Positions 8,394 through 16,383 of a stretch of 64,000 bases of DNA are shown here, one piece after another. Source of the stretch: Paenibacillus pasadenensis DSM 19293 (GTDB lineage Bacteria > Bacillota > Bacilli > Paenibacillales > Paenibacillaceae). Each line of letters starts with the position of its first letter. Position 1 is the stretch's first letter. A program made the position numbers and the translations under genes. The notes under the pieces were generated by a model. The model worked only from the letters and a program-made list of their open reading frames with translations, had not been told where the DNA came from and did not search any database. The stretch spans positions 20,254 through 84,253 of the forward strand of contig NZ_KE383854.1 in NCBI RefSeq assembly GCF_000422485.1, given 5' to 3'.

Positions 8394-8678
8394 ATGTTTC
8401 ATAGTCATTCAGGTCAGATTGGATTTAACAAGAAAACGATCATTTGCAGCAGTGTTTTACTAGTTATTACTTTAGGTTTAGCGGTGTTATCGATAATCCT
8501 GTTTGAGTTTAGTAAGATTGGACAAGTATATTGTTTGCTAGTTCCTTTTCTCATTCATATTGTCATATCAATTTTCATTAAACAGAAAGCTTCTTGGATG
8601 CTAGGTGCGACTGCTGCAACAATCATTTCTTTACTCCTATTTGTAGTATGTGTTGTATTCCTTGTAGACAATAAATAG
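8394..8678 (+). CDS. Small three-helix membrane protein of unknown function
   Basis: 94 residues. An upstream in-frame ATG at 8382 overlaps the GGAGG ribosome binding site, so ATG 8394 is preferred. Three hydrophobic helices (around 16-38, 45-63, 70-90) are separated by short polar turns, with His residues in the N-terminal MFHSHSGQ. It is probably cotranscribed with bdbDC and ends just before a strong terminator. I do not recognise the family. Confidence 0.7.
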   Translation: MFHSHSGQIGFNKKTIICSSVLLVITLGLAVLSIILFEFSKIGQVYCLLVPFLIHIVISIFIKQKASWMLGATAATIISLLLFVVCVVFLVDNK

Positions 8679-8694
8679 CAGATTTAGTATCGGG

Positions 8695-8724
8695 ACGTCT
8701 CGGTTTGCTAACGAGGCGTTTTTT
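8695..8724 (+). terminator. Terminator between the bdb and qox operons
   Basis: ACGTCTCG/CGAGGCGT hairpin (one mismatch) followed by TTTTTT. Confidence 0.8.
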
Positions 8725-8734
8725 GATTTTTCAA

Positions 8735-8752
8735 AATATGAGCATGTATTCA
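8735..8752. promoter_or_regulatory. ArsR-type operator, copy 5 (qox operon), reverse orientation
   Basis: Read on the reverse strand it is TGAATACATGCTCATATT, a close match to copy 1. It sits 165 bases before qoxA and about 75 bases upstream of the BlaI-type palindrome at 8828. Confidence 0.65.
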
Positions 8753-8827
8753 TATTTGTGAACAGGATATGATCGACTTGTGTAAGGCTGGTGAACAAAA
8801 ATTGACTATCTCATGACATCGTATTAT

Positions 8828-8848
8828 TAGACTACAAAACTTAGTTTA
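8828..8848. promoter_or_regulatory. BlaI-type palindrome, copy b (qox operon)
   Basis: TAGACTA-N7-TAGTTTA. A possible -10 (CATAAT at about 8859) lies just downstream, so a bound repressor would block the promoter. Confidence 0.65.
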
Positions 8849-8916
8849 ATTGTAGTAGCATAATCTTTGAGCTGAAAGCATTCCCCCAATTAGAAAGGAA
8901 GGTGAACTGAACTAAT

Positions 8917-9891
8917 ATGTTCAAAAATGTTAAACCATGGTTAATCGTAATGATAAGTTTAATTTCACTGATTGTAATAGCAGCATTAGGTGTTCGCAGC
9001 GACCTAATTATATTAGATCCTAAAGGACCAGTTGGAGCAATCCAAAAGGATCTGATTATGTTTTCAATCTACTTTATGCTTGCTATCCTAATCATTGTTT
9101 TTGCTTTGTTTGCATTTATGCTGACAAAATACCGTGATCGCAAAAATTTTAATAACAAAAACTATAAACCGGATATGCACGGCAGCACGAAATTGGAAAT
9201 CATTTGGACGATCATTCCGATCTTAATTGTAACTGCATTATCGATTCCCAATGCTAAGGCTCTCTATGAATTGAAAGAACCACCGAAATCAACTATTGAT
9301 AAAGAGCCTATCGTTATCTATGCTACTGCCGCTGACTGGAAATGGATATTCAGTTATCCGAAGGAAAATATTGAAACCGTTAATTACGTAAACGTTCCTG
9401 AAGATCACCCGATTCTCTTTAAAGTTACTGCTGCAGATTCTATGGTTTCTTTCTGGGTTCCACAGTTAGGTGGTCAAATATACGGGATGCCAGGAATGGT
9501 AAATGATCAATATCTGCAGGCAGATGAGCCAGGAGAATATAAAGGCATGAACTCTAATTTCACAGGTGCAGGTATGGCACATCAACTGTTTAGTTTTGTA
9601 GCCTTAGAAGAGGCAAGTTATCAAGATTGGGTGAAAAAAACGCAAGAAAACGCGCCAAAATTAGTTGAAGAAACCTATGAAAAATTAATGTTGCCTGAAA
9701 CAGTTGATGAAATGACGTTTTCATCCACTCATTTGGAATTTGTAGATCATGGCAATGATTCCGAATATGCAATGAACATTCGTGAGAAATATGGTGTTGA
9801 AGTAAAAGGAATTAAAGTAAAAGTGGATGGCAACGAAGATAACGAAAATGAAGAGACGGTTTCAAATAATGGTTCTCACTCGAACCATTAA
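8917..9891 (+). CDS. qoxA: aa3-type quinol oxidase subunit II
   Basis: 324 residues with two N-terminal membrane helices (about 8-28 and 48-72), then a periplasmic-side cupredoxin domain. The CuA ligands (two Cys, His, Met) of cytochrome c oxidase are absent and there is no cysteine in this domain, which identifies a quinol oxidase. The motif SFWVPQLGGQIYGMPGM and the GMNSNFTGAGMAHQLFSF segment are typical of QoxA/CyoA. Usual QoxA proteins carry a lipoprotein cysteine before the LDPKGPVG segment; here that position reads GVRSDLIILDPKGPVG with no Cys, so the lipid anchor seems lost. First gene of qoxABCD. Confidence 0.95.
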   Translation: MFKNVKPWLIVMISLISLIVIAALGVRSDLIILDPKGPVGAIQKDLIMFSIYFMLAILIIVFALFAFMLTKYRDRKNFNNKNYKPDMHGSTKLEIIWTIIPILIVTALSIPNAKALYELKEPPKSTIDKEPIVIYATAADWKWIFSYPKENIETVNYVNVPEDHPILFKVTAADSMVSFWVPQLGGQIYGMPGMVNDQYLQADEPGEYKGMNSNFTGAGMAHQLFSFVALEEASYQDWVKKTQENAPKLVEETYEKLMLPETVDEMTFSSTHLEFVDHGNDSEYAMNIREKYGVEVKGIKVKVDGNEDNENEETVSNNGSHSNH

Positions 9892-9906
9892 GAAGGGACG
9901 AACAAG

Positions 9907-11868
9907 ATGTTTAATTTTATAAAGGATAATCTAATTCTAAATGATCCAATGATTCTTGGGGCGAATATTTCCATTGTATTAACCGTGATTGGAATCGTGG
10001 TTGTTCTTACTTACTTTAAAAAATGGAAATGGCTTTGGACAGAGTGGATAACATCTGTCGACCATAAACGAATTGGAATCATGTATATCATTGCTGCCTT
10101 ATTGATGCTTTTCCGCGGCGGTGTGGATGCATTGTTAATGAGAGCTCAATTAACAGTGCCTAATAATACATTCTTGTCAGCACAGCATTATAATGAGATT
10201 TTCACAACACACGGTACTATCATGATTTTATTTATGGCTATGCCGTTTCTACTCGGATTGATGAACGTCGTTGTTCCTTTACAAATAGGAGCAAGAGATG
10301 TAGCATTTCCATTTTTAAATAATTTAAGTTTCTGGTCATTCTTCTTTGGAGCAATCCTTTTTAACGTCTCCTTTGTTTTTGGCGGATCACCCGATGCCGG
10401 TTGGACAAACTATGCTCCACTAGCAATTGAGGGAAGTCCTGGACCAGGAATAAATTATTATTTACTAGGTTTACAGGTTTCAGGGATTGGTACGCTTTTA
10501 ACGGGTATTAATTTTATTGTAACGATTATTAAAATGCGTGCACCTGGCATGACATTACTGCGTATACCGATGTTCACTTGGACAACGTTGATTACATCGT
10601 TTATTATTGTTTTTGCATTTCCAATACTTACTGTTACTTTAGGGTTAATGACATTTGACAGATTATTCGAAACGCATTTCTTTACACTGACTAACGGCGG
10701 TAATCCAATGCTCTGGTCAAACTTTTTCTGGCTTTGGGGACATCCTGAGGTATATATTGTTGTATTGCCCGCATTCGGTATCTTCTCAGAGGTAATAGCT
10801 ACATTCGCTAGAAAAACATTATTTGGATATAAATCTATGATTATTTCTCTAGTCGTTATTTCAGGCTTAAGCTTCCTTGTTTGGGTTCACCATTTCTTCA
10901 CAATGGGAGGAAGCGCAGCGTTAAATAATGTATTCTCAATAACCACGATGGCAATCGCCATACCAACAGGGATAAAAATCTTTAATTGGCTTGGCACCCT
11001 ATACAAGGGCCGAATACAATTTACTGCAGCAATGATGTGGGCACTTGCGTTTATTCCGACGTTCATCATTGGAGGAGTAACAGGTGTTATGCTTGGAATG
11101 GCAGCAGCGGACTTTCAATATCATAACAATTACTTCCTTGTTGCCCATTTCCATTATACGTTAATTGCTGGAGTTGTATTTGCTTGCTTCGCAGGCTTTG
11201 TGTACTGGTATCCAAAAATGTTTGGACATAAAATGAACGAACGACTTGGAAAGCTGGCGTTTTGGTTCTTTGCGATTGGATTTAATGTCTGCTTCTTGCC
11301 ACAGTTCTTATTAGGGTTTGCAGGTATGCCGAGACGTGTATATACTTACCTTCCGGAAGATGGATGGACGGCATTAAATGTTGTTTCCACCGTTGGGGCA
11401 GTTGGTATGGGAATTGGTTTTGTGATCTTGGTTTACAATGTAAATTATAGTATGCGTAATGCCAAAAGAGAGACAACGGGAGATGCGTGGAACGGACGCA
11501 CGTTAGAATGGGCAACCACAACAGCGGTTCCTCCACATTATAATTTTGCGGTTCTTCCTGAGATTAAAGAAATAGATGCTTTTTGGCACATAAAACAGCA
11601 GAACAAAGGAACAAAGAAAGAAAACATGGAGTATAAACCGATTCATATGCCTAGCAACGCATCTACACCATTTATTATGTCAGTTCTCTTCTTTGTTGGA
11701 GGTTTCGGCTTAGTGTTTGAATTGTGGTGGATGGCTATAATTAGCGGAATAGGTATACTTGCTTGTATGATACTTCGTTCACTCCGCTCACATAAAGAAG
11801 ATGAAGGATATTATGTTAGTGTGGATGAAATAAAAAAATTGGAACAAAAGTTTCAAAAGGAGGCGTGA
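9907..11868 (+). CDS. qoxB: aa3-type quinol oxidase subunit I
   Basis: 653 residues, the usual QoxB length, with about 14-15 membrane helices. Catalytic motifs are intact: [12 protein letters not shown] (CuB His cross-linked to Tyr), [10 protein letters not shown] (two CuB His), [11 protein letters not shown] (heme a3/heme a His ligands), and [14 protein letters not shown] (low-spin heme His). The enzyme oxidises quinol, reduces O2 to water and pumps protons. It lies 15 bases after qoxA, with an AAGAAGGGACG site. Confidence 0.97.
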   Translation: MFNFIKDNLILNDPMILGANISIVLTVIGIVVVLTYFKKWKWLWTEWITSVDHKRIGIMYIIAALLMLFRGGVDALLMRAQLTVPNNTFLSAQHYNEIFTTHGTIMILFMAMPFLLGLMNVVVPLQIGARDVAFPFLNNLSFWSFFFGAILFNVSFVFGGSPDAGWTNYAPLAIEGSPGPGINYYLLGLQVSGIGTLLTGINFIVTIIKMRAPGMTLLRIPMFTWTTLITSFIIVFAFPILTVTLGLMTFDRLFETHFFTLTNGGNPMLWSNFFWLWGHPEVYIVVLPAFGIFSEVIATFARKTLFGYKSMIISLVVISGLSFLVWVHHFFTMGGSAALNNVFSITTMAIAIPTGIKIFNWLGTLYKGRIQFTAAMMWALAFIPTFIIGGVTGVMLGMAAADFQYHNNYFLVAHFHYTLIAGVVFACFAGFVYWYPKMFGHKMNERLGKLAFWFFAIGFNVCFLPQFLLGFAGMPRRVYTYLPEDGWTALNVVSTVGAVGMGIGFVILVYNVNYSMRNAKRETTGDAWNGRTLEWATTTAVPPHYNFAVLPEIKEIDAFWHIKQQNKGTKKENMEYKPIHMPSNASTPFIMSVLFFVGGFGLVFELWWMAIISGIGILACMILRSLRSHKEDEGYYVSVDEIKKLEQKFQKEA

Positions 11869-11872
11869 GTTT

Positions 11873-12487
11873 ATGTCAAATATAAACAATAGTGCAAGTA
11901 CAAACACGCCCTTGGAATATCAGTCTGAAACAGGCAAACTGAATATATTTGGATTCTGGATTTTCTTAGGCGCGGAAGTTTCGTTATTTGCTACTTTATT
12001 TGCGGCATATTTTGCCCTTAAAAATGGCACAGTGGGAGGTCCGCTTCCCAATGAAGTTTTTGACTTAAATAATACAATAGTTATGACGTTAATTTTATTA
12101 ACAAGCAGTTTCACTTCTGGTTTGGCGATTAATGAGATGAGAAGAAACAACGTTAAATCAATGATTATTTGGTTGATAATCACATTATTATTCGGTTTAG
12201 GATTTCTATATATGGAAGTTGCTGAGTTTGTGCACTTGGTAAACGAAGGTGCTGCTCTGGGCACAAATGCTTTCTGGTCATCTTTTTATCTTCTGACTGG
12301 AACACATGGACTTCACGTATCACTTGGTATTGGGTGGATAATATTGATTATAATGCAAGTGCTTAAAAGAGGTTTAACACCAGATACTGCTAAAAAGGTT
12401 TTTGTCTCCAGTTTATACTGGCACTTTTTAGACTTTGTATGGATTTTCGTCTTTACAGGTGTATACCTATTAGGGATGGTGGGATAA
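11873..12487 (+). CDS. qoxC: Quinol oxidase subunit III
   Basis: 204 residues, five membrane helices, cytochrome oxidase subunit III fold (e.g. FGFWIFLGAEVSLFATLFAAYF; LTGTHGLHVSLGIGWI; LYWHFLDFVWIFVFTGVYL). Its stop overlaps the next start by one base (TAATG), so translation is coupled to qoxD. Confidence 0.95.
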   Translation: MSNINNSASTNTPLEYQSETGKLNIFGFWIFLGAEVSLFATLFAAYFALKNGTVGGPLPNEVFDLNNTIVMTLILLTSSFTSGLAINEMRRNNVKSMIIWLIITLLFGLGFLYMEVAEFVHLVNEGAALGTNAFWSSFYLLTGTHGLHVSLGIGWIILIIMQVLKRGLTPDTAKKVFVSSLYWHFLDFVWIFVFTGVYLLGMVG

Positions 12488-12789
12488 TGGCAAATAAAAC
12501 AGTTAATCGCAATCATTTTCCATGGTCGCAGGTCATTGGTTTCCTCCTATCTATTGCTTTAACTTTTATAGCAGTTTGGATAGGTATACGTACAGATTTA
12601 ACGTATAGAACGATTGTTATTCTTGTGTTTTCACTAGCGTTTATTCAAGCGGCAATTCAGTTATTTATGTTTATGCACGTATCGGAAGGAGAACACGGAA
12701 TTTGGCAAATTGGTAAGATGATTTCTGCTGCTTTTATTGCAATTGTGATTGTTGTAGGCAGTATGTGGGTATTGAACCAAATGCATTAA
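12487..12789 (+). CDS. qoxD: Quinol oxidase subunit IV
   Basis: 100 residues, three membrane helices, with the QoxD/CyoD signature FIQAAIQLFMFMHVSEG. ATG 12487 overlaps the TAA of qoxC. The operon has no obvious terminator before the IS remnants that follow. Confidence 0.93.
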   Translation: MANKTVNRNHFPWSQVIGFLLSIALTFIAVWIGIRTDLTYRTIVILVFSLAFIQAAIQLFMFMHVSEGEHGIWQIGKMISAAFIAIVIVVGSMWVLNQMH

Positions 12790-12821
12790 AATATAAGAAA
12801 TAATAGATATAGCAATAGAGC

Positions 12822-12867
12822 GCGTTCTGAACTGGACCCTTTGTCAAGGACACTTTAAAAAAGAGGG
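12822..12867. mobile_element. Possible IS3-type insertion-sequence end remnant
   Basis: The stretch GAACTGGACCCTTTGTCAAG and the bases after it (GACACTTT) resemble the terminal sequences of IS3/IS150-like elements. No transposase of that family is adjacent, so at most a solo end remains. Confidence 0.3.
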
Positions 12868-12945
12868 AGATAGAACATTTAGGTAGCCGACAAAAGATGA
12901 TTCCTGTACTGTACGAGGCCACTAAAAAAAGTCTCCTTGATGTCA

Positions 12946-12987
12946 AAAGGTACGGTCCCTCAATAAATTGAGGAGATTGTACCTTTT
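12946..12987 (+). terminator. Hairpin with T run before the IS1182-type pseudogene
   Basis: AGGTAC/GTACCT outer stem with TCCCTCAAT/ATTGAGGA inner stem, then TTTTTT. It probably belongs to the IS leader and would also stop qox read-through. Confidence 0.65.
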
Positions 12988-13028
12988 TTACTGTATAATT
13001 AAGACGACATAAGGTGTGGGTGATTCGA

Positions 13029-14060
13029 ATGATTCAACCACAATAAATGCTGACCGTAAGTCCATATATAGAAATCTATAATTTGGTAATTCTTAAGGAT
13101 AATATGCTGCGTCAATTAAATGAGTTGGTTGACTTCTCATTTGAGTATGAAGAACTGAAAGAACGCTACTGTCTGGATAACGGTAAAAATGCGATTGCCC
13201 GGATTCAGATGTTTAAGTACTTGCTCATGAAGTCGATCTTTGAATTATCCGACGTTGACATCGTCGAGCGATCCAAATACGATATGTCCTTTAAGTATTT
13301 TCTCGACATGGCGCCGGAAAAATCAGTAATTGACGCCAGTTAGTTGACCAAATTCCGGAAGTTGCGACTTAAAGACTTGAATCTGCTCGTCATGCTCTCG
13401 TGGGCAAAACGGTTGAAATCGCAATGGAGAAGGATCAGAAACCCTTTGCCAAAAACTCATTGCAGTGCTTGAAGCAGAAAGGGCATCTATGAGCTTCCAA
13501 AAATAAAATAACCATAGAATCTATTGAAAGAAACGGTTGCAGACGACCTAGAACAGCTACCGATCTTAGAAGGTGTGCCACAAGAGTGCGGATTCCTCGT
13601 TTTTCGGATACAAAATCCACATTGCTATGACCGAGAAACGACTTATTACGGTGGTTATTGTCACGACTAGCGAGAAGAATGACGGGAAGCAGTTGCAAAC
13701 ACTGAAAAAAGCAAGGCAACTGGCATGGAAGTCAAAACGGTCATTGGAGACACAACCTACTCGGAAAGAGACAACATTAAGTTCAACAACGACATTGACA
13801 TTGAATTGGTCGCCAAACTAAATCCGCTAATCACGCAAGGGACACGGAAAAAAGAAGATGAATTCTTATTCAACAAGGACGCGAGTATGTATGTGTGCAA
13901 GGCCGGCCATATGGCGATTCGGAAAGCACGGCAACCTACCACTTCGATGTAGAGGTATGCAAGAGATGTCCGCTTAAGGAAGGTTGCTATACCGAAGGAG
14001 CAAAAAGCAAAACCTACTAGGTGAGTATTAAATCTGATGAGCACAATAGTATGAGTTATA
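13029..14060 (+). pseudogene. Decayed IS1182-family transposase
   Basis: Recognisable transposase segments occur in shifting frames. MIQPQ at 13029 is followed by an in-frame TAA and then MLTVSPYIEIYNLV and ...MFKYLLMKSIFELSDVDIVERSKYDMSFKYFLDMAPEKSVIDAS. Next come LTKFRKLRLKDLNLL, VCHKSADSSFFGYKIHIAMTEKRLI, MEVKTVIGDTTYSERDNI, LITQGTRKKEDEFLFNKDASMYVCKAGHMAIRKAR and CPLKEGCYTEGAKSKTY, then past a stop VSIKSDEH. The C-terminal part of the transposase is missing, and at least four frame or stop lesions are present. It separates the qox operon from the BlaI-type regulator. Confidence 0.85.
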
Positions 14061-14087
14061 ATAGATTCTTGAGAGGAGAATCCGCGC

Positions 14088-14522
14088 ATGAAAATTAAAA
14101 AATTAAATTTACATGAAGAAGGAATAAGTCGTTTTTTCGGCTCTCTTGAAGTCAAAGTCATGAACATCATGTGGGAAAAAGAAAAGCTTACAATTAAGCA
14201 GGCTCATGAAATTATTAATAACGAGAATCCCGTTTCTATTAATGCGGTCATGACCGTCATAATCCGACTAGCTGAAAAAGGACATTTGTACAAGGAAACC
14301 TCGGGTGGTGGACGGAACCGCTTGACGTTCTTTTATCCGGTTCAAAGTAAAGAGCAATTCATCATCGAACAGACAAAAGTTGTAACAGACGGACTTATTG
14401 AGGATTTCGGCTCAGTAATTGTTAATCATTTTATTGATACGCTGGATGGTGCAGATCCTGAGTTGATTCAGAAGCTAGAAAATAGGATTAATGAGATAAA
14501 TAAAAATGATGAAGCTACTTGA
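14088..14522 (+). CDS. BlaI/MecI/CopY-family repressor
   Basis: 144 residues. The N-terminal winged helix (LEVKVMNIMWEKEKLTIKQAHEIINNENPVSINAVMTVIIRLAEKGHLYKE) is followed by an aromatic linker and a C-terminal dimerisation helix, all typical of BlaI. A GAGAGGAG site precedes ATG 14088. The M56 peptidase gene overlaps its 3' end by 17 bases. It is the likely ligand of the four TAAACTA-N7-TAGTTTA palindromes. No copy of the palindrome was seen directly before its own gene; the IS1182-type remnant may have replaced the original promoter. Confidence 0.9.
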   Translation: MKIKKLNLHEEGISRFFGSLEVKVMNIMWEKEKLTIKQAHEIINNENPVSINAVMTVIIRLAEKGHLYKETSGGGRNRLTFFYPVQSKEQFIIEQTKVVTDGLIEDFGSVIVNHFIDTLDGADPELIQKLENRINEINKNDEAT

Positions 14523-15378
14523 GATGCCACTAAAACCCAAAGCCGCGCTTACGTTTATTTTACTTCTTGTTAGCTGGATCTTGTTGCAGATGGGATACAA
14601 TGTCGTCCACCAATTAAATGATGTACCCACTACACCGAGCTTCAGACAGTTAGTACTCGCCGTCATACTTGATATCGTTACTAATCATGCTATTATGGAG
14701 CGACTATATAACGGATTCATTGTTTATATATTTATTGTCGTCTTCTACCATTCTGTTGTACAACTAGTACTTCATAACAAATTACAACGCTACATTAGAG
14801 ACCGCCTCGATGCTAAATTATCTGCGTCTTGGAATCAACGATATCAGCAAACACAAATGGAGATCATAGTCATTAAAGAATCTGCTTTTGTTGCGATGTC
14901 ATACGGTTTATTGAGGCCAAAGATCCTAATATCTACAGCGGTTTTTAATCAATTTCAGGATGAAGAAATTGAAGCCATTCTGTTGCACGAACTATATCAT
15001 TGTAAGGCGTACCATCCGCTCCAAATGATTCTTTTAACAATAGTAAGTAAGGGACTTGCCTTTGTACCTGTCATAAAGGAGCTCACCCATTATTACGCTA
15101 TTTGGACAGAGGTGCTGGCTGATCGATATGCTATTAGTTGTATGAACACTGAGGTGCCGATAGGGAAAGTATTGTTATCCTTGATTAAAAGAAATACAAA
15201 TTCAACTGTCGGAGCTGGAACTCATTTTGCTAATGAAGCCGTTAATTATCGTATCAAACAAATTATAGATCCTTCCGGTGATATACGCATTTCAATGACC
15301 AACCGAAAAACTTTGATTATATCTTTTGTCGTATTAATTGCGATGTCTTTGTTATTAATTGGGAGGTGCTTGAATTAA
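14506..15378 (+). CDS. BlaR1-like M56 membrane metallopeptidase without a sensor domain
   Basis: 290 residues with about three or four membrane helices. The zincin motif HELYHCKAYHP (HExxH, around residues 162-172) is intact and is followed by EVLADRYAI, the usual downstream glutamate region. It stops after a C-terminal membrane helix (LIISFVVLIAMSLLLIG) and lacks the penicillin-binding sensor domain of BlaR1/MecR1. The signal it reads must therefore differ from beta-lactams. In M. tuberculosis a sensor-less BlaR (Rv1845c) pairs with BlaI (Rv1846c), whose regulon includes ATP synthase genes. That is a useful parallel to the qox operator here. Confidence 0.88.
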   Translation: MMKLLEMPLKPKAALTFILLLVSWILLQMGYNVVHQLNDVPTTPSFRQLVLAVILDIVTNHAIMERLYNGFIVYIFIVVFYHSVVQLVLHNKLQRYIRDRLDAKLSASWNQRYQQTQMEIIVIKESAFVAMSYGLLRPKILISTAVFNQFQDEEIEAILLHELYHCKAYHPLQMILLTIVSKGLAFVPVIKELTHYYAIWTEVLADRYAISCMNTEVPIGKVLLSLIKRNTNSTVGAGTHFANEAVNYRIKQIIDPSGDIRISMTNRKTLIISFVVLIAMSLLLIGRCLN

Positions 15379-15443
15379 TAAGGACGGGGATTCGTCTAAG
15401 GACTTTCCCCCTTGTTGTATTTGGATATCTATGTATGATGAAA

Positions 15444-15464
15444 TAAACTATTGCGCGTAGTTTA
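15444..15464. promoter_or_regulatory. BlaI-type palindrome, copy c (46-residue membrane peptide)
   Basis: TAAACTA-N7-TAGTTTA, with perfect arms, 22 bases before GTG 15486. This is the best copy of the motif. Confidence 0.7.
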
Positions 15465-15485
15465 ATAAATGAAGGAGGATTACAA

Positions 15486-15626
15486 GTGTCACAGGTTATT
15501 GTTTTTTTTGCCATTATTACTATTGTAGCAGTTATATTGCCTTTCATTGTTGTGAAATCAGTAAGATCGACTCAATTTGGGCAAACGACTAAAAGACAAT
15601 ATGAAAGAAAAGATGATGATATATGA
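15486..15626 (+). CDS. 46-residue single-helix membrane peptide
   Basis: GTG start behind GAAGGAGG at ideal spacing. The product starts MSQVIVFFAIITIVAVILPF and continues IVVKSVRSTQFGQTTKRQYERKDDDI: one membrane helix and a charged cytoplasmic tail. The perfect palindrome directly upstream and the strong ribosome site argue that it is real. The function is unknown; a small regulatory or sensor peptide for the M56/BlaI pair is speculative. Confidence 0.7.
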   Translation: MSQVIVFFAIITIVAVILPFIVVKSVRSTQFGQTTKRQYERKDDDI

Positions 15627-15674
15627 AAGTATTCTAATAAACTTATTGGAGGATTATGACTAAAATAATCGAAT

Positions 15675-15702
15675 TAAACTATAACGTGTAGTCTAATATA
15701 AT
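15675..15702 (+). promoter_or_regulatory. BlaI-type palindrome, copy d, with -10 box (NlpC/P60 gene)
   Basis: TAAACTA-N7-TAGTCTA at 15675-15695 runs into TATAAT at 15697-15702. The operator fills the space between -35 and -10, so a bound repressor would exclude RNA polymerase. The transcript would start at about 15709, right at the riboswitch. Confidence 0.7.
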
Positions 15703-15704
15703 GC

Positions 15705-15823
15705 CTAATTCTTTATTGAGGAAACGGGGGAACCATCTAGGGTGAATTGCTTAAGGAAAATCCTTTAGCATAGGGATCTTCAACCGAACCCATAAGCTAA
15801 CCTCGTAGGCAACGAAGGGAGAA
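15705..15823 (+). ncRNA. c-di-AMP riboswitch (ydaO/yuaA type)
   Basis: Conserved ydaO blocks occur in order: GAGGAAACGGGGGAACCA, then GGGTGAAT, a variable hairpin (AAGGA/TCCTT), ATAGGGAT, and the highly conserved 3' block CCGAACCC-N2-AAGCTAACCTCG with GTAGGC and a closing GAAGGGAG. In Bacillota this class commonly precedes cell-wall hydrolase genes and turns expression off when c-di-AMP is high. It lies 7 bases before the TTG start of the NlpC/P60 gene. The ribosome site appears to be part of the closing stem. Confidence 0.92.
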
Positions 15824-15829
15824 GCAGTT

Positions 15830-16306
15830 TTGAGAAAGCGTTTAATTGTTTTTTTATCATGCATGATGTTATTTATTGGTGGAGGAAGTGTGCTCGCAGA
15901 TAAGTCCGCATCATCAGAGCTTATAGATTCAGTAGATGAAGTCATTGGAACTCCATATAAGTGGGGTGGCACAACGGTTAAGGGTTTTGATTGTTCGGGT
16001 TTTATCTTACATATCTTTAATCAGTTTGATGTGAAATTACCAAGAACATCTAAATCGCAGGCTGAGGTTGGTAATAAAGTTGATAAAGAGGAGCTACGTG
16101 AGGGTGATCTCGTATTCTTCAACACAAGTGGAAGAGGAATCTCTCATGCCGGCATTTACATAGGGGAAGGAAAGTTTGCGCATTCTTCTTCGAGCAAAGG
16201 AGTTACCATCAGTAAGCTGAGTGATGATTATTATGAGAAACGTTATGTAACGGCCCGGCGTGTAGTAACCGAAGATACATTTACTGCGATGATGGATTCA
16301 AAGTAA
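15830..16306 (+). CDS. Secreted NlpC/P60 peptidoglycan hydrolase
   Basis: 158 residues, TTG start behind AAGGGAG. Signal peptide (1-23, ending GGGSVLA), then one NlpC/P60 domain with catalytic Cys in FDCSGF and His in GISHAGIYIG. The motif GTPYKWGGTT precedes the Cys. It is a short hydrolase without a binding domain and probably cuts D-Glu-diamino-acid links in peptidoglycan. Expression appears doubly controlled, by the BlaI-type palindrome at the promoter and the c-di-AMP riboswitch in the leader. Confidence 0.93.
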   Translation: MRKRLIVFLSCMMLFIGGGSVLADKSASSELIDSVDEVIGTPYKWGGTTVKGFDCSGFILHIFNQFDVKLPRTSKSQAEVGNKVDKEELREGDLVFFNTSGRGISHAGIYIGEGKFAHSSSSKGVTISKLSDDYYEKRYVTARRVVTEDTFTAMMDSK

Positions 16307-16311
16307 TTAAG

Positions 16312-16345
16312 GGATGGACGGTTAGGTACTTATAACCGTCCATTT
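16312..16345 (+). terminator. Terminator after the NlpC/P60 gene
   Basis: GGACGGTT/AACCGTCC stem, extended by AT/AT, then TTTTA, directly after the stop at 16306. Confidence 0.8.
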
Positions 16346-16383
16346 TAATGCAATAAAATAAAAGCATCTATGGGGTGTCGGTA

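Noticed and set aside
8917..12789. Reading the oxidase as a cytochrome c oxidase (ctaCDEF)
   Set aside because: Subunit II lacks the CuA ligands and a cytochrome c domain, and subunit II/IV motifs match quinol oxidases.
14506..15378. Calling the M56 protein a beta-lactam sensor (BlaR1/MecR1)
   Set aside because: The penicillin-binding sensor domain is absent and no beta-lactamase or PBP2a gene is nearby.
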